A stretch of 64,000 nucleotides of DNA from Bacillus sp. SD088 (GTDB lineage Bacteria > Bacillota > Bacilli > Bacillales > Bacillaceae_C): positions 1-64,000 of the forward strand of contig NZ_JADIJK010000002.1 in assembly GCF_017355205.1 (NCBI RefSeq). Reading direction: 5' to 3'. The first letter of the stretch is position 1, and each line of letters begins with the position of its first letter. Made by a program: the position numbers and the translations under genes. Below, piece after piece: positions 26,954 to 35,430 of the stretch. The notes beneath the pieces were generated by a model. It was given only the letters and a program-made list of their open reading frames with translations. It did not search any database and was not told the origin of the DNA.

Positions 26954-29134
26954 TTAGCTATTTTTATATAATGGTAGTGTAAAATAAAAACAACTCCCTT
27001 TTCCTTCTATACTATGAACCCCCATTTGACCTCCGTGGTATTCTACAATTTCTTTTGAGATGGCTAACCCTAACCCTGAGCCATTATGGGGTTTCCCATG
27101 ATGGCCTCCTTTATAAAAGCGATTAAATACAAGGTGAGACATCCCCTCTTTTAACCCTACTCCATTATCGATCACCTTAATCTTAACTAAATCCTCTTCC
27201 TCTTGTTCCATTTCAATGATAATTTCCCCATCTTCTCCTACAAAACGCCGAGCATTGTTTACTAAATTGACCATCACTTGTTCCATTCTCAATGAGTCCA
27301 TTTGAACAAATAAAGGCTTTTGATTAAGAAGAGAATGCTTAAAGTGAAATTGGATCCCTTGCTTTTCAATATCCAGCTTATACTTGTGAAAAATCTTGCG
27401 CATATACTCTAAGATATCCACCTTTTTGAGATCAAAATGAATTTGTCCATTCTCCACATCCGTCATATCGTGAAGATCATGTAACATTTTCGATAAATAT
27501 ATACTTTGATCATAGATATGTTGAATATATTCTGGATCATTAGAAATCACACCATCTAACATTCCTTTTGTATAAGCTCGAATGTTTGTTAAAGGTGTCG
27601 ATATTTCGTGGGAAATATTTCGAATCCATTTACTTCTTGATTGATGGATCTCATTTAATTTTTGATTAACGTTTTGTAATTCTTTGTTGGTTTGCTCTAG
27701 TTCAAGTGTTCTTTTATATACTTGCTGTTCCAATGAAGAGTTCAGCATCACCAAATCTTGTGTGAGTTTTTCCGTCCGCATCACAGAGGTGGAATATCTT
27801 TTGGAAAGAATAATAGACTGGGTAAACAAAAAACAAAGTAGACCGACGGAAGCTAACTCAATCGTTTGAATAAGATTATTAAATAGTAAAATATCATGGA
27901 TGGTGGTAAGGGAAAGCATGGATATAGCAAAAGTATTTAGGAATGATCCTTCGCGCCTTCTCCAGGCAGCTTTTATATACACAAAAGCCAAATAAATAAG
28001 ATTGAGCATAATTATTATTTGCAATGGTAACATCATTTTTGTAAACCAAATGCCTGGTGAAACAATAATAAAAACACTCCATAAGGACATGACAGTAAAA
28101 ATGATATTACGAACGTTCCGATTCATATCTTCTGAAAACTGAGTATAGGTAAATAGGGAAATAAATAATGGCCCAAGTGATGCACCAAGATACTCCAATT
28201 TAAGAGCTATTTCCCAGTTCAAAAATGGCAACATATAGGCAGCAAGTCCTTGCTCAAGTAGGATCGCCCGAATGGCTATCACAATACAGACGATTCCGAA
28301 GTAAATAAGCGAAGGTTCCTTTCTTCGGAATGCAAATAAAGAAACATGATACAAGCCAATAATAACCAAGCTAACGACCGTAAGCGTTCGAAAAACCAGT
28401 CTTTTTTCTTGGGAAGAGTAAATCTGCTCCGGTTCTCCGATTAGAATAGGCTCCGTGATACCAGACTTTCGCTGATGGTAGTTAGAGATTTGCATAACCA
28501 ATTCTACAGAATTAGAAGAAACCTTAAATGAGACAATTTCCGTATCACTACTCGGTTTCATATCTGATCTGTTTTTTCCGACCTGTCCCTTGGATACTCT
28601 TTCTTCACCATCAATCCATAATGTATAAGCTGACGAAATACTCGGAATATACAATGCCTTTGTCTTGCCAATCTCGTTATCTGTAAATTGAAGTTGTAAA
28701 CGATAGGTAGCATATCCTTTAATCGGTAATGTCCCGTTCCCTTGCCTGTAATGACTCCATGTAAGTGGCACCTTCTCGAATTGAGCCTCTTGTTGAACGG
28801 AAAAGTCTTGTAAATCCTCAGGAGTATAAAGCTTATCCCAATAAAATTCCCATTCTCCGTTTAAATCTAGGATCTCCTCATCCAATGATTGAGGAATAAA
28901 CAGAACACCCTGCTTCACTTCATCCTTTGTATCGGCTTTTACAGTTGCTAAAGGAAAAATCGATACGATAAAAAGGAATGATAGTACCCATATAGCAAAA
29001 TACACAAGGGTTGAGTAAGTCGATGGTTGAATCTTCTCTCTCTGAGAGTAAGTCTTCCGAACTAGTGGAGACCATGCTAATTTCTTATCGGCGCAACAAA
29101 GGCGCTTACATAAAACACCTTGCTTTCTCATCAT
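26954..29134 (-). CDS. Sensor histidine kinase with 7TMR-DISM domains
   Basis: A 726-residue membrane histidine kinase. Residues about 44-62 form a signal anchor. An extracellular 7TMR-DISM beta-sandwich spans about 75-235, seven membrane helices about 250-445 and a coiled coil about 455-500. The HisKA domain has phospho-acceptor His509 in ISHEISTPL; the HATPase domain has NLVNNARRF, DNGVGL and GSGLGLAIS. It is transcribed divergently from the OmpR-type regulator at 29354, its presumed partner. DISM sensors bind carbohydrates or other small ligands; none can be named here. The first 40 residues are Lys/Arg/Cys-rich and unusual. Confidence 0.88.
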   Translation of the reverse strand: MMRKQGVLCKRLCCADKKLAWSPLVRKTYSQREKIQPSTYSTLVYFAIWVLSFLFIVSIFPLATVKADTKDEVKQGVLFIPQSLDEEILDLNGEWEFYWDKLYTPEDLQDFSVQQEAQFEKVPLTWSHYRQGNGTLPIKGYATYRLQLQFTDNEIGKTKALYIPSISSAYTLWIDGEERVSKGQVGKNRSDMKPSSDTEIVSFKVSSNSVELVMQISNYHQRKSGITEPILIGEPEQIYSSQEKRLVFRTLTVVSLVIIGLYHVSLFAFRRKEPSLIYFGIVCIVIAIRAILLEQGLAAYMLPFLNWEIALKLEYLGASLGPLFISLFTYTQFSEDMNRNVRNIIFTVMSLWSVFIIVSPGIWFTKMMLPLQIIIMLNLIYLAFVYIKAAWRRREGSFLNTFAISMLSLTTIHDILLFNNLIQTIELASVGLLCFLFTQSIILSKRYSTSVMRTEKLTQDLVMLNSSLEQQVYKRTLELEQTNKELQNVNQKLNEIHQSRSKWIRNISHEISTPLTNIRAYTKGMLDGVISNDPEYIQHIYDQSIYLSKMLHDLHDMTDVENGQIHFDLKKVDILEYMRKIFHKYKLDIEKQGIQFHFKHSLLNQKPLFVQMDSLRMEQVMVNLVNNARRFVGEDGEIIIEMEQEEEDLVKIKVIDNGVGLKEGMSHLVFNRFYKGGHHGKPHNGSGLGLAISKEIVEYHGGQMGVHSIEGKGSCFYFTLPLYKNS

Positions 29135-29250
29135 TCTCTCCCCTCAACATGATCCGCCTTTTGTCCTATCATAACACTTTTATTTATTAATGTGACAAAG
29201 TTTTTTTATAAAAGGAGTACGAAATCATTAATAAGTATCGTGTAGAAAGC

Positions 29251-29282
29251 GGTTGCTTATGTGATATAGTTGAAATATAGGG
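29251..29282 (+). promoter_or_regulatory. Possible promoter of the response-regulator gene
   Basis: TTGCTT and TATAGG with a 17-bp spacer lie about 73 bp upstream of the start, between the divergent kinase and regulator genes. The match is moderate. Confidence 0.4.
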
Positions 29283-29353
29283 CAATTTACTTATCCTTTG
29301 AACATATACACCTACTAAAGAGAATAGAATGATATAAAAGGGGAGAACAAGGT

Positions 29354-30046
29354 ATGGATCCTGTCAAAATCTTAACGATTGAGGATGATGAAGCACTCAT
29401 CCAAATTTTGCGCTTATATTTGGAAAAGGAAGGATTCACAGTGTTTTCCGCATTAAATGCAATAGATGGCCAATATTTGATGGAAAAACATATCCCCGAT
29501 GTTCTTTTATTGGATATTCACCTCCATGACCACAATGGATTCGAGCTCGCTCGCCGGTATCGCGAAATTTCAGATGGAGTCCTTATTTTTATCACAGGTG
29601 AAAAAACAAGAGATACGATTATGAAAGGATTTGAATTGGGGTGTGATGATTATATAATAAAGCCATTTGATCCATCCGAACTTATTGCCAGAATAAAAGC
29701 GAATATTAGGAGAAGCTCCCTCCATTATTACCAATCGACGATTAAAACCGGAGATCTGACGTTAAATTTAGAGAATAAAGCGGTCTACAAAAATGGACGT
29801 GAAATCGAGTTATTTGCGAAGGAAAGAATGCTACTTTTCTACCTAGCCAAGCACCCTAACCAAGTCATAAGTGCTGAACAAATATTTAATGCCATTTGGG
29901 GAATAGAATCAGAAGCAGAATTAAAAATTGTACTCGTGTATTTAAGCACTCTAAGGAAAAAAATTGAAAGTGATCCTAGAAAGCCAATACATATTCAAAC
30001 TGTCAGAGGGTTTGGCTATAAACTTTCACTCTCCTCTCCGAAATGA
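29354..30046 (+). CDS. OmpR/PhoB-family response regulator
   Basis: A 230-residue regulator. The receiver domain has an acidic pocket at Glu10-Asp11-Asp12, phospho-acceptor Asp54 in LLLDIHL and a conserved Lys in IIKPFDP. The C-terminal winged helix (about 130-225) ends in RGFGYKL, typical of OmpR-type regulators. It is divergent from the DISM histidine kinase. Direct repeats TTTAAC-N5-TTTAAC beyond its 3' end, before the SinI-like gene, are a plausible binding site. GGGGAG precedes the ATG. Confidence 0.93.
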   Translation: MDPVKILTIEDDEALIQILRLYLEKEGFTVFSALNAIDGQYLMEKHIPDVLLLDIHLHDHNGFELARRYREISDGVLIFITGEKTRDTIMKGFELGCDDYIIKPFDPSELIARIKANIRRSSLHYYQSTIKTGDLTLNLENKAVYKNGREIELFAKERMLLFYLAKHPNQVISAEQIFNAIWGIESEAELKIVLVYLSTLRKKIESDPRKPIHIQTVRGFGYKLSLSSPK

Positions 30047-30121
30047 ACAAAAGGCTGTGAACATGGTCTCAATTCCTGTTTGCGTCTTTTTCTTTTTAAA
30101 ATCCCCTTTTTTTTTCTGACT

Positions 30122-30154
30122 TTTAACTTCCCTTTAACCTACCTTGTTTATAAT
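30122..30154 (+). promoter_or_regulatory. Direct repeat and promoter upstream of the SinI-like gene
   Basis: TTTAAC at 30122 and 30133 have an 11-bp period. They sit where a -35 box should be for the TATAAT at 30149-30154. This resembles PhoB/PhoP-type activator boxes. The adjacent response regulator is the obvious candidate protein; that is inference. Confidence 0.45.
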
Positions 30155-30343
30155 TATGAATAAGAAAAGACAGAAGATGATTTAGCCTGCCGAAATGTCT
30201 TATTGAAGGCGATGCGGATAAAGCCGTGATCAATGAGTCGCATCTTCCAACTCATTTCACGCCCATTCTGGTCCCTTAACAGCGAACAATTTAGAGAAAA
30301 AAGATTTTACATTATCTAGAAGTGCATGTGGGGAGTGAGGGTA

Positions 30344-30472
30344 ATGTTGGATCCTGAGTGGGTCAGTCTGATGGTTCAAGCGAAAGAAATCGGTCTAACC
30401 TTGGAAGAAGTAAAAGATTATATTTACAAGAAAGCAGAATCAACAGAAGTAGAAACAACTTTGAAAGCGTAA
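30344..30472 (+). CDS. SinI-like anti-repressor peptide
   Basis: A 42-residue protein starting at ATG 30344 behind GTGAGGG. It reads DPEWVSLMVQAKEIGLTLEE with VKDYIYKK following, which matches the SinI anti-repressor motif (EWVxLM, GLTxEEV). SinI-type peptides bind SinR/SlrR-like repressors through this helical hairpin and lift repression of biofilm matrix genes. No SinR-like DNA-binding gene is in the window, so the partner is elsewhere. It follows the response-regulator gene on the same strand, with a possible regulator box in front. Gene finders easily miss it for its size. Confidence 0.75.
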   Translation: MLDPEWVSLMVQAKEIGLTLEEVKDYIYKKAESTEVETTLKA

Positions 30473-30488
30473 GCACCTGTCCAAAACC

Positions 30489-31055
30489 TTATGTTTCCCG
30501 TTTCTTGTTGGCCTGCTCCAGTTGTTGTTGATATTGTTCTTCTATTTTAGAAGTCATCGGGAGAAATGGTTCTTTATGATGATCGATACGCTTGCCATAA
30601 CGAATCATTTCATAAATAATCATTCCGTTATTAGGCCGCTCATTTATTGTAATCATAGGGACAGAGTCGAAAAGTATATAGTAAACAGCATAAAAAATAA
30701 ATCTCTGCCAAAAATCTTGATGAGAGGATAAGATGCCGTTCACTAATAAAGCATTAATAACCATTGCGATAAGGAGATTCATTAATATAGGACCCGCATA
30801 TATACAAACATAGACAAATTTATTCTCCTTTTTTACAGAATCAAAGGAAAACCAGCTATATAGATGATAGTATTTTCGTACATCAAAAATACCTACCTTA
30901 AAAATACGGGGTCCAGAACCAACCGTTAATCTTGGCTTTCTCACGCCAAATATTACACTTACGATTAAATACCCGGCTTCTCTAAGAAAAATAACGACAG
31001 GTAAGATGATAAATGCAGAAATTACTACACCAATTAAATCTTTAAATCCAAACAT
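30489..31055 (-). CDS. M50-like membrane protein without zinc-binding histidines
   Basis: A 188-residue membrane protein. Residues about 20-50 read FLREAGYLIVSVIFGVRKPR, then VGSGPRIF. This follows the pattern of site-2 protease family M50 (HExxH, then LFGVR and GFGP), but both zinc histidines are replaced (Arg and Tyr). A later GPILMNLLIAMVINALL resembles the M50 GP-x-x-N-hydrophobic helix. It has four helices and a polar tail rich in Gln. It is probably an inactive M50 homologue, perhaps regulatory. It lies convergent to the SinI-like gene. The family link is by motif only. Confidence 0.6.
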   Translation of the reverse strand: MFGFKDLIGVVISAFIILPVVIFLREAGYLIVSVIFGVRKPRLTVGSGPRIFKVGIFDVRKYYHLYSWFSFDSVKKENKFVYVCIYAGPILMNLLIAMVINALLVNGILSSHQDFWQRFIFYAVYYILFDSVPMITINERPNNGMIIYEMIRYGKRIDHHKEPFLPMTSKIEEQYQQQLEQANKKRET

Positions 31056-31148
31056 GGCGGAAAGACCCTTTCTCTATATAATCAATTTTGGTTCTATCAT
31101 CCATTACCCGAAAACAAAAAAATAAATCTTGTCCATACTTCATTAAAA

Positions 31149-31194
31149 AAACTCTGACACCTTTCGTTATTTCCGATAAAGGTGTCAGAGTTTT
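31149..31194 (-). terminator. Terminator of the 117-residue protein gene
   Basis: AAACTCTGACACCTTT pairs perfectly with AAAGGTGTCAGAGTTT, followed by T-rich sequence, just after the stop at 31199. Confidence 0.85.
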
Positions 31195-31198
31195 CTTG

Positions 31199-31552
31199 TT
31201 AGGAGATTGATATGCGGTTTTGTTCCCTTCCATTTAGATCAATAACCTTATGCCTTTTTGTCTTTTTTATTAAAATACTTTTATACATAGGAAGACCCTC
31301 TTCATTCTCTAGCAATAAAACCCGCTTATTTGCATGATCTTCAACAATTTTTATTTGATACTTCTCCAAATCAATTTTGTCTTCTAGACTAGTAATTTCC
31401 GGGAAGTTTATTGTCGAATTTTCACTCGATTCATCTGTCGCCATACTCTCCTCTTTTTGCTCCTTATTATGTTGGGTGTGAAAAGCTTTTGCCCCTATAG
31501 TACCACCTGCTAGCATTAGTACTCCTACTAAAGATAAAATGAATGTTTTCAT
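31199..31552 (-). CDS. Small secreted or membrane-anchored protein
   Basis: A 117-residue protein with an N-terminal hydrophobic segment (FILSLVGVLMLAGGTIGA) and an acidic, Ser/Glu-rich stretch, then a compact domain. ATG 31552 is chosen over an extended frame because GGAGAGG lies 7 bp before it and it begins at the signal segment; the extension runs into a repeat. I do not recognise the family. It is upstream of the M50-like gene and ends at its own strong terminator. Confidence 0.65.
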   Translation of the reverse strand: MKTFILSLVGVLMLAGGTIGAKAFHTQHNKEQKEESMATDESSENSTINFPEITSLEDKIDLEKYQIKIVEDHANKRVLLLENEEGLPMYKSILIKKTKRHKVIDLNGREQNRISIS

Positions 31553-31637
31553 CGTCTTTCCTCTCCTTTTCTGTCTACTATTAATCTTACATATATCAAC
31601 TGAAAAACTGCTGTGGTGAAAATGAGAGTTTAATGAG

Positions 31638-32072
31638 AAATAAAGTGAACCTTCAATCAGTGGGGGTTTTCTTTCATCCCCCACTGATTGAAGAGGATCA
31701 AAGGCTAAATCGCGACATCCTGTCGGCAGGTTCAAAGCACGACATCCTGTCGTTTCACCTGCACTAGTACGTCCTGTACGTCGCTACGCCTTTGTGACCA
31801 ACATCTTGTTGGCCTGAACCAATCGGGATTTTACTCAAAAAGGCGGAAGTGCCTGTCCAGCGACGTACAAATTTAAAGGGTTCTGACGAGATAAAGGAAA
31901 CACGATGAGCTCAAAGGGCGAATCGATGTTGACTTACGCAAACAGAAATCGTAAATTTGCTAGTCGCTAGTCGCTGAAGCTAGATTAGGGCAGTGCATCC
32001 CCCACCTCTGCTTCTCCGTATTCTCTAAAGCCTTTAGGTGGGGGTATTACTGCCCGTTAATGCGGGATAAAC
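31638..32072. repeat. Composite dispersed repeat, copy B
   Basis: The outer parts (TAAAGTGAACCTTCAATCAG, and GGGCAGTG...GCGGGATAAACT) match copy A. About 270 bp of other repeat modules are inserted, including short palindromes (CGACATCCTGTCG, ACGTCCTGTACGT, CCAACATCTTGTTGG) and AGCGACGTACAAATTT, as at 22375-22495. This fills the gap upstream of guaC. No gene is seen. Confidence 0.75.
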
Positions 32073-32205
32073 TTAAACATCGTTCCAGACACCTGACTCG
32101 AAGTCTAGAGCTAGTATATTTTGATTGCTACCATGCGATTGGTTTAGAAATATTTATTCAATTTGGTATTTGTGACTATCACTCCTCAACTAGAACATGC
32201 TCCCT

Positions 32206-32234
32206 TTGACAATCAAGGGAAAATAAGGTACATT
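32206..32234 (+). promoter_or_regulatory. Promoter of guaC
   Basis: TTGACA (32206-32211) and TACATT (32229-32234) are separated by 17 bp. Confidence 0.6.
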
Positions 32235-32244
32235 ATGATATGTA

Positions 32245-32278
32245 CGAACATTATTAAATAATACTAAAATATCATTCG
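32245..32278 (+). promoter_or_regulatory. Candidate PurR operator of guaC
   Basis: CGAACATT at 32245-32252 and the inverted ATCATTCG at 32271-32278 are about 18 bp apart, just downstream of the -10 box. PurR of Bacillus binds paired, inverted CGAAC-type boxes, and the B. subtilis GMP reductase gene is a known PurR target. The second box has mismatches. Confidence 0.5.
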
Positions 32279-32294
32279 TGTTTAGGAGTGTTAC

Positions 32295-33272
32295 TTGTTG
32301 GAAACTATTTTTGACTATGAAGATATTCAATTAATTCCAAGAAAATGTGTTGTTCAGAGTCGTTCAGAATGTGATACAACTGTCATGTTAGGTAACCATA
32401 AATTTAAATTACCTGTTGTGCCTGCAAATATGCAGACAATTATTGATGAGGAGATTGCGTATTACCTTGCAGAAAACGGTTACTTTTATATCATGCATCG
32501 TTTTCAGCCGGAAAAACGTATTGACTTTATTAAAGGGATGCATGAGCGAGGATTGATTGCCTCGATCAGTGTGGGAGTGAAAGAAGAAGAATATCCTTTT
32601 ATTCAACAATTAGCAGATATACAGATCATTCCTGAATTTATTACAATTGATATCGCTCATGGCCATTCAAACGCGGTCATTCAAATGATTCAGCATATTA
32701 AACAGCTACTGCCTCAAACCTTTGTGATTGCTGGAAATGTCGCGACACCTGAAGCGGTCCGTGATTTAGAAACTGCAGGGGCAGACGCCACAAAAATGGG
32801 CGTTGGGCCAGGGAAGGTTTGCATTACAAAAATTAAGACTGGATTTGGGACAGCTGGCTGGCAATTAGCAGCGCTGAAATGGTGTGCGGAAGCTGCAAGT
32901 AAGCCGATTATTGCAGATGGTGGAATTCGCACACATGGAGATATTGCTAAATCAATTCATTTCGGTGCTTCTATGATTATGGTTGGTTCACTTTTTGCCG
33001 GACATGAAGAATCTCCTGGTAGAACGATTATGCAAAATGGCAAGCTTTATAAAGAATATTTCGGTTCTGCTTCTGAATTCCAAAAAGGGGAAAAGAAAAA
33101 TGTGGAAGGGAAAAAGATGTTAGTGGAACATAAAGGACAATTGCAAGATACACTAACAGAAATGGAGCAAGATCTCCAGTCTGCCATTTCCTATGCGGGT
33201 GGAACTAATTTAGAATCCATTCGTGAAGTCGAGCATGTGATCGTGAAAAATTCAATTTTTAATGGGGATTGA
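32295..33272 (+). CDS. guaC: GMP reductase
   Basis: A 325-residue IMPDH/GMPR-family enzyme that reduces GMP to IMP and ammonia with NADPH in purine salvage. Active-site Cys176 lies in [30 protein letters not shown] is the phosphate-binding signature. It matches B. subtilis GuaC (YumD) almost throughout and lacks the CBS domains of IMP dehydrogenase. It starts at TTG 32295 or 32298 behind TAGGAG. A hairpin terminator shared with the convergent permease follows. Confidence 0.95.
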   Translation: MLETIFDYEDIQLIPRKCVVQSRSECDTTVMLGNHKFKLPVVPANMQTIIDEEIAYYLAENGYFYIMHRFQPEKRIDFIKGMHERGLIASISVGVKEEEYPFIQQLADIQIIPEFITIDIAHGHSNAVIQMIQHIKQLLPQTFVIAGNVATPEAVRDLETAGADATKMGVGPGKVCITKIKTGFGTAGWQLAALKWCAEAASKPIIADGGIRTHGDIAKSIHFGASMIMVGSLFAGHEESPGRTIMQNGKLYKEYFGSASEFQKGEKKNVEGKKMLVEHKGQLQDTLTEMEQDLQSAISYAGGTNLESIREVEHVIVKNSIFNGD

Positions 33273-33300
33273 AGGCAAAATATATTCGTTTTTAGAATTA

Positions 33301-33351
33301 AAGAAGAGCCATCGATAGCTGACATCCTGCCAGCTACCAATGGCTCTTCTA
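33301..33351. terminator. Bidirectional terminator
   Basis: AGAAGAGCCAT-ATAGCTG pairs with CAGCTA-ATGGCTCTTCT between the convergent guaC and ABC permease genes. Confidence 0.75.
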
Positions 33352-33375
33352 ATGTGTTATAGAATAAATGCTTCC

Positions 33376-34269
33376 TTACTCTTTCACTGATCCAATCAAT
33401 ACCCCCTGCACAAAGAAGCGTTGAAGGAATGGGTAGACGATTAACAGCGGTAAGGAAGAGACCATAATGACCGCATATTTCACTAAGCTGGCTGTTTTCA
33501 CCTGTTCGACCAAGGATTCGATTTCTCCCGGCCCACCGCCACCTTCTTGGCTAATTTGCGCGACCACCAATATCTGCCGTAGAATCAGCTGCAATGGATA
33601 CAACTTTTCATCTGAAAGATAGATCAAAGCGGTAAAATATTGATTCCACAAGCTGACCGCATGGAATAAAGCCATAACCGCAATAATTGGCATTGAGAGG
33701 GGAATCACTACTTTTCCGAAGATATAGTAGTCCGAAGCCCCATCAATTTTAGCGGCTTCTACTAACTGATCGGGAATGGTTTGTTGAAAGAATGTTCGTG
33801 CTACAAGAATCGACCACGCTCCAACTACACCCGGAATGACAATCGCCCAAATCGTATCGACCATCCCCAATGTTTTAATGACGAGGTAAGTTGGGATTAA
33901 TCCCCCATTAAACATCATCGTAAACAGGATGATCCAGAGAATGTATTTCTTCCCCATCACTTCTTTTCTCGATAAAGCATATGCACAAGGCAATAACACA
34001 ATTAAGTGAATAATTGTCCCGATAATCGTATAAAAAATCGTGTTCCGATATCCCAGCCAAATTGCGTCATTTTGAAAGACCCGTTGATAGCCCGCAAAGG
34101 TGATATCGACCGGCCACAGCCACATTTTCCCTGTACTTACCGCTGCCGGATCACTAATTGAGGCACTGATCACAAAAATAAGCGGATACACAATGACTAA
34201 CGTCAGAAATCCGACTAGAATTTTATTAATCAAATCAAAGGTTTTATCCGATACACTCATATTCTTCAT
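33376..34269 (-). CDS. Carbohydrate ABC transporter permease, LplC-type
   Basis: A 297-residue MalG-like permease with six membrane helices and the cytoplasmic EAA loop (LVEAAKIDGASDYYIFGKVV), which contacts the ATPase. It pairs with the permease at 34285 (16-bp gap), and both resemble LplC/YtcP. Such transporters import oligosaccharides captured by a lipoprotein; the likely binding protein is the first SBP at 35431. No ATPase is encoded here, so a shared MsmX-like ATPase is expected elsewhere, as known for Lpl-type systems. Confidence 0.9.
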   Translation of the reverse strand: MKNMSVSDKTFDLINKILVGFLTLVIVYPLIFVISASISDPAAVSTGKMWLWPVDITFAGYQRVFQNDAIWLGYRNTIFYTIIGTIIHLIVLLPCAYALSRKEVMGKKYILWIILFTMMFNGGLIPTYLVIKTLGMVDTIWAIVIPGVVGAWSILVARTFFQQTIPDQLVEAAKIDGASDYYIFGKVVIPLSMPIIAVMALFHAVSLWNQYFTALIYLSDEKLYPLQLILRQILVVAQISQEGGGGPGEIESLVEQVKTASLVKYAVIMVSSLPLLIVYPFLQRFFVQGVLIGSVKE

Positions 34270-34284
34270 TGTTGCTCCCCTCCT

Positions 34285-35241
34285 TTACCATAAGCTGTTA
34301 TCGCTGACTTTTTTCGCAATTTGATTGACTGTCACAAGTAGAATGATATTAATGACCGAGTCGAATAAACCAACAGCCGCAGCGAAACTATATTGCCCTT
34401 CCAATAAACCTGTTTCATAGACAAATGTTTGAATAATATCGGATGTTTCCGAGTTCAAGGAGTTTTGCAAAAGCAACACTTTCTCAAATCCAACCGACAT
34501 AAATTTCCCGATATTCAAAATAAAGAGAATCACAATGGTCGGTAAAATCGCTGGAATATTGATGTGGATAATCCGTTGGAGTCTTGTTGCTCCATCCACC
34601 TTCGCTGCTTCTAACAGTTCCGGATTCACCCCTGCAAGCGCCGCCAAATAAATAATCGATCCCCAGCCAAGTCCTTGCCACTCACCAGACCACACATAGA
34701 TATGCCTAAACCAATCTGGACTTGTCAGGAATTGAACAGAGCTACCACCTAGCGTCTCAATCAAATGATTGACAATCCCGGTCGTCGGATCTAAAAAGGC
34801 AATAATCATCCCAACCACTACGACGACAGAAATAAAGTGGGGGGCATAGGTTAACGTTTGCGTCCATTTCTTAAAGGCCCCATTCCGGAGCTCATTTAGC
34901 ATTAAAGCGAAAATGACGGGCAGTGGAAATAGACATAATTGATAGAGGCTGATAATTAAGGTATTTTTCAATAACCGCCAAAAGTAATAGGAATTGAAAA
35001 AACGTTCAAAATGCTCAAAGCCTACCCATGGACTTCCGTTAATCCCCATCGTCGCAAAAAAGTCCTTAAAGGCAATTTGTACCCCATACATCGGGATATA
35101 GTGGAATATGATAAAAAAAGTCAGGGCGGGTAATAGAAAGGTATACAATTGCCAGCTTTTAAGAAAGTTTTTGCGGATTCGCGAAAAGCGGCTTCCAGGC
35201 ATGACGATTTTATGCTCAACCTCTGCGTTCTTCATATGCAT
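34285..35241 (-). CDS. Carbohydrate ABC transporter permease, LplB-type
   Basis: A 318-residue MalF-like permease with six membrane helices and an EAA loop (LLEAAKVDGATRLQRIIHI). A short basic N terminus precedes helix 1 (about residues 31-50, FLLPALTFFIIFHYIPMYG). It is upstream partner of the LplC-type subunit. AAAGGAGG precedes the ATG. It is separated from the SBP gene upstream by a 190-bp gap holding a repeat fragment. Confidence 0.9.
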   Translation of the reverse strand: MHMKNAEVEHKIVMPGSRFSRIRKNFLKSWQLYTFLLPALTFFIIFHYIPMYGVQIAFKDFFATMGINGSPWVGFEHFERFFNSYYFWRLLKNTLIISLYQLCLFPLPVIFALMLNELRNGAFKKWTQTLTYAPHFISVVVVVGMIIAFLDPTTGIVNHLIETLGGSSVQFLTSPDWFRHIYVWSGEWQGLGWGSIIYLAALAGVNPELLEAAKVDGATRLQRIIHINIPAILPTIVILFILNIGKFMSVGFEKVLLLQNSLNSETSDIIQTFVYETGLLEGQYSFAAAVGLFDSVINIILLVTVNQIAKKVSDNSLW

Positions 35242-35299
35242 AAAGGAACCTCCTTTGTATCATTAAAGTAAAACGGATTGTTAGTTTCTACTAGCAACC

Positions 35300-35373
35300 A
35301 TCCCCCACTTACCGTTCTCATTTCTCCTCGAGTTCTTGAAGTGGGGGGAGTACTGCCAGTTGATTCGAGATAA
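35300..35373. repeat. Half copy of the two-hairpin repeat
   Basis: TCCCCCACTTACCGTTCTC and AGTGGGGGGAGTACTGCCAG match the right hairpin of copy C at 52432-52591, with the end TTCGAGATAAAA. It lies between the first SBP gene and the permease genes. Confidence 0.7.
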
Positions 35374-35430
35374 AAGGGATAAGGTTGTGCAAACTGCTGA
35401 AGACAGCCCTCCCCCGCTAAATTCAAATCA

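Noticed and set aside
30181-30300. Possible structured RNA between the response-regulator and SinI-like genes
   Set aside because: Only one short stem (GATGCG with CGCATC) was found and no known RNA family fits. A covariance search in relatives would decide.
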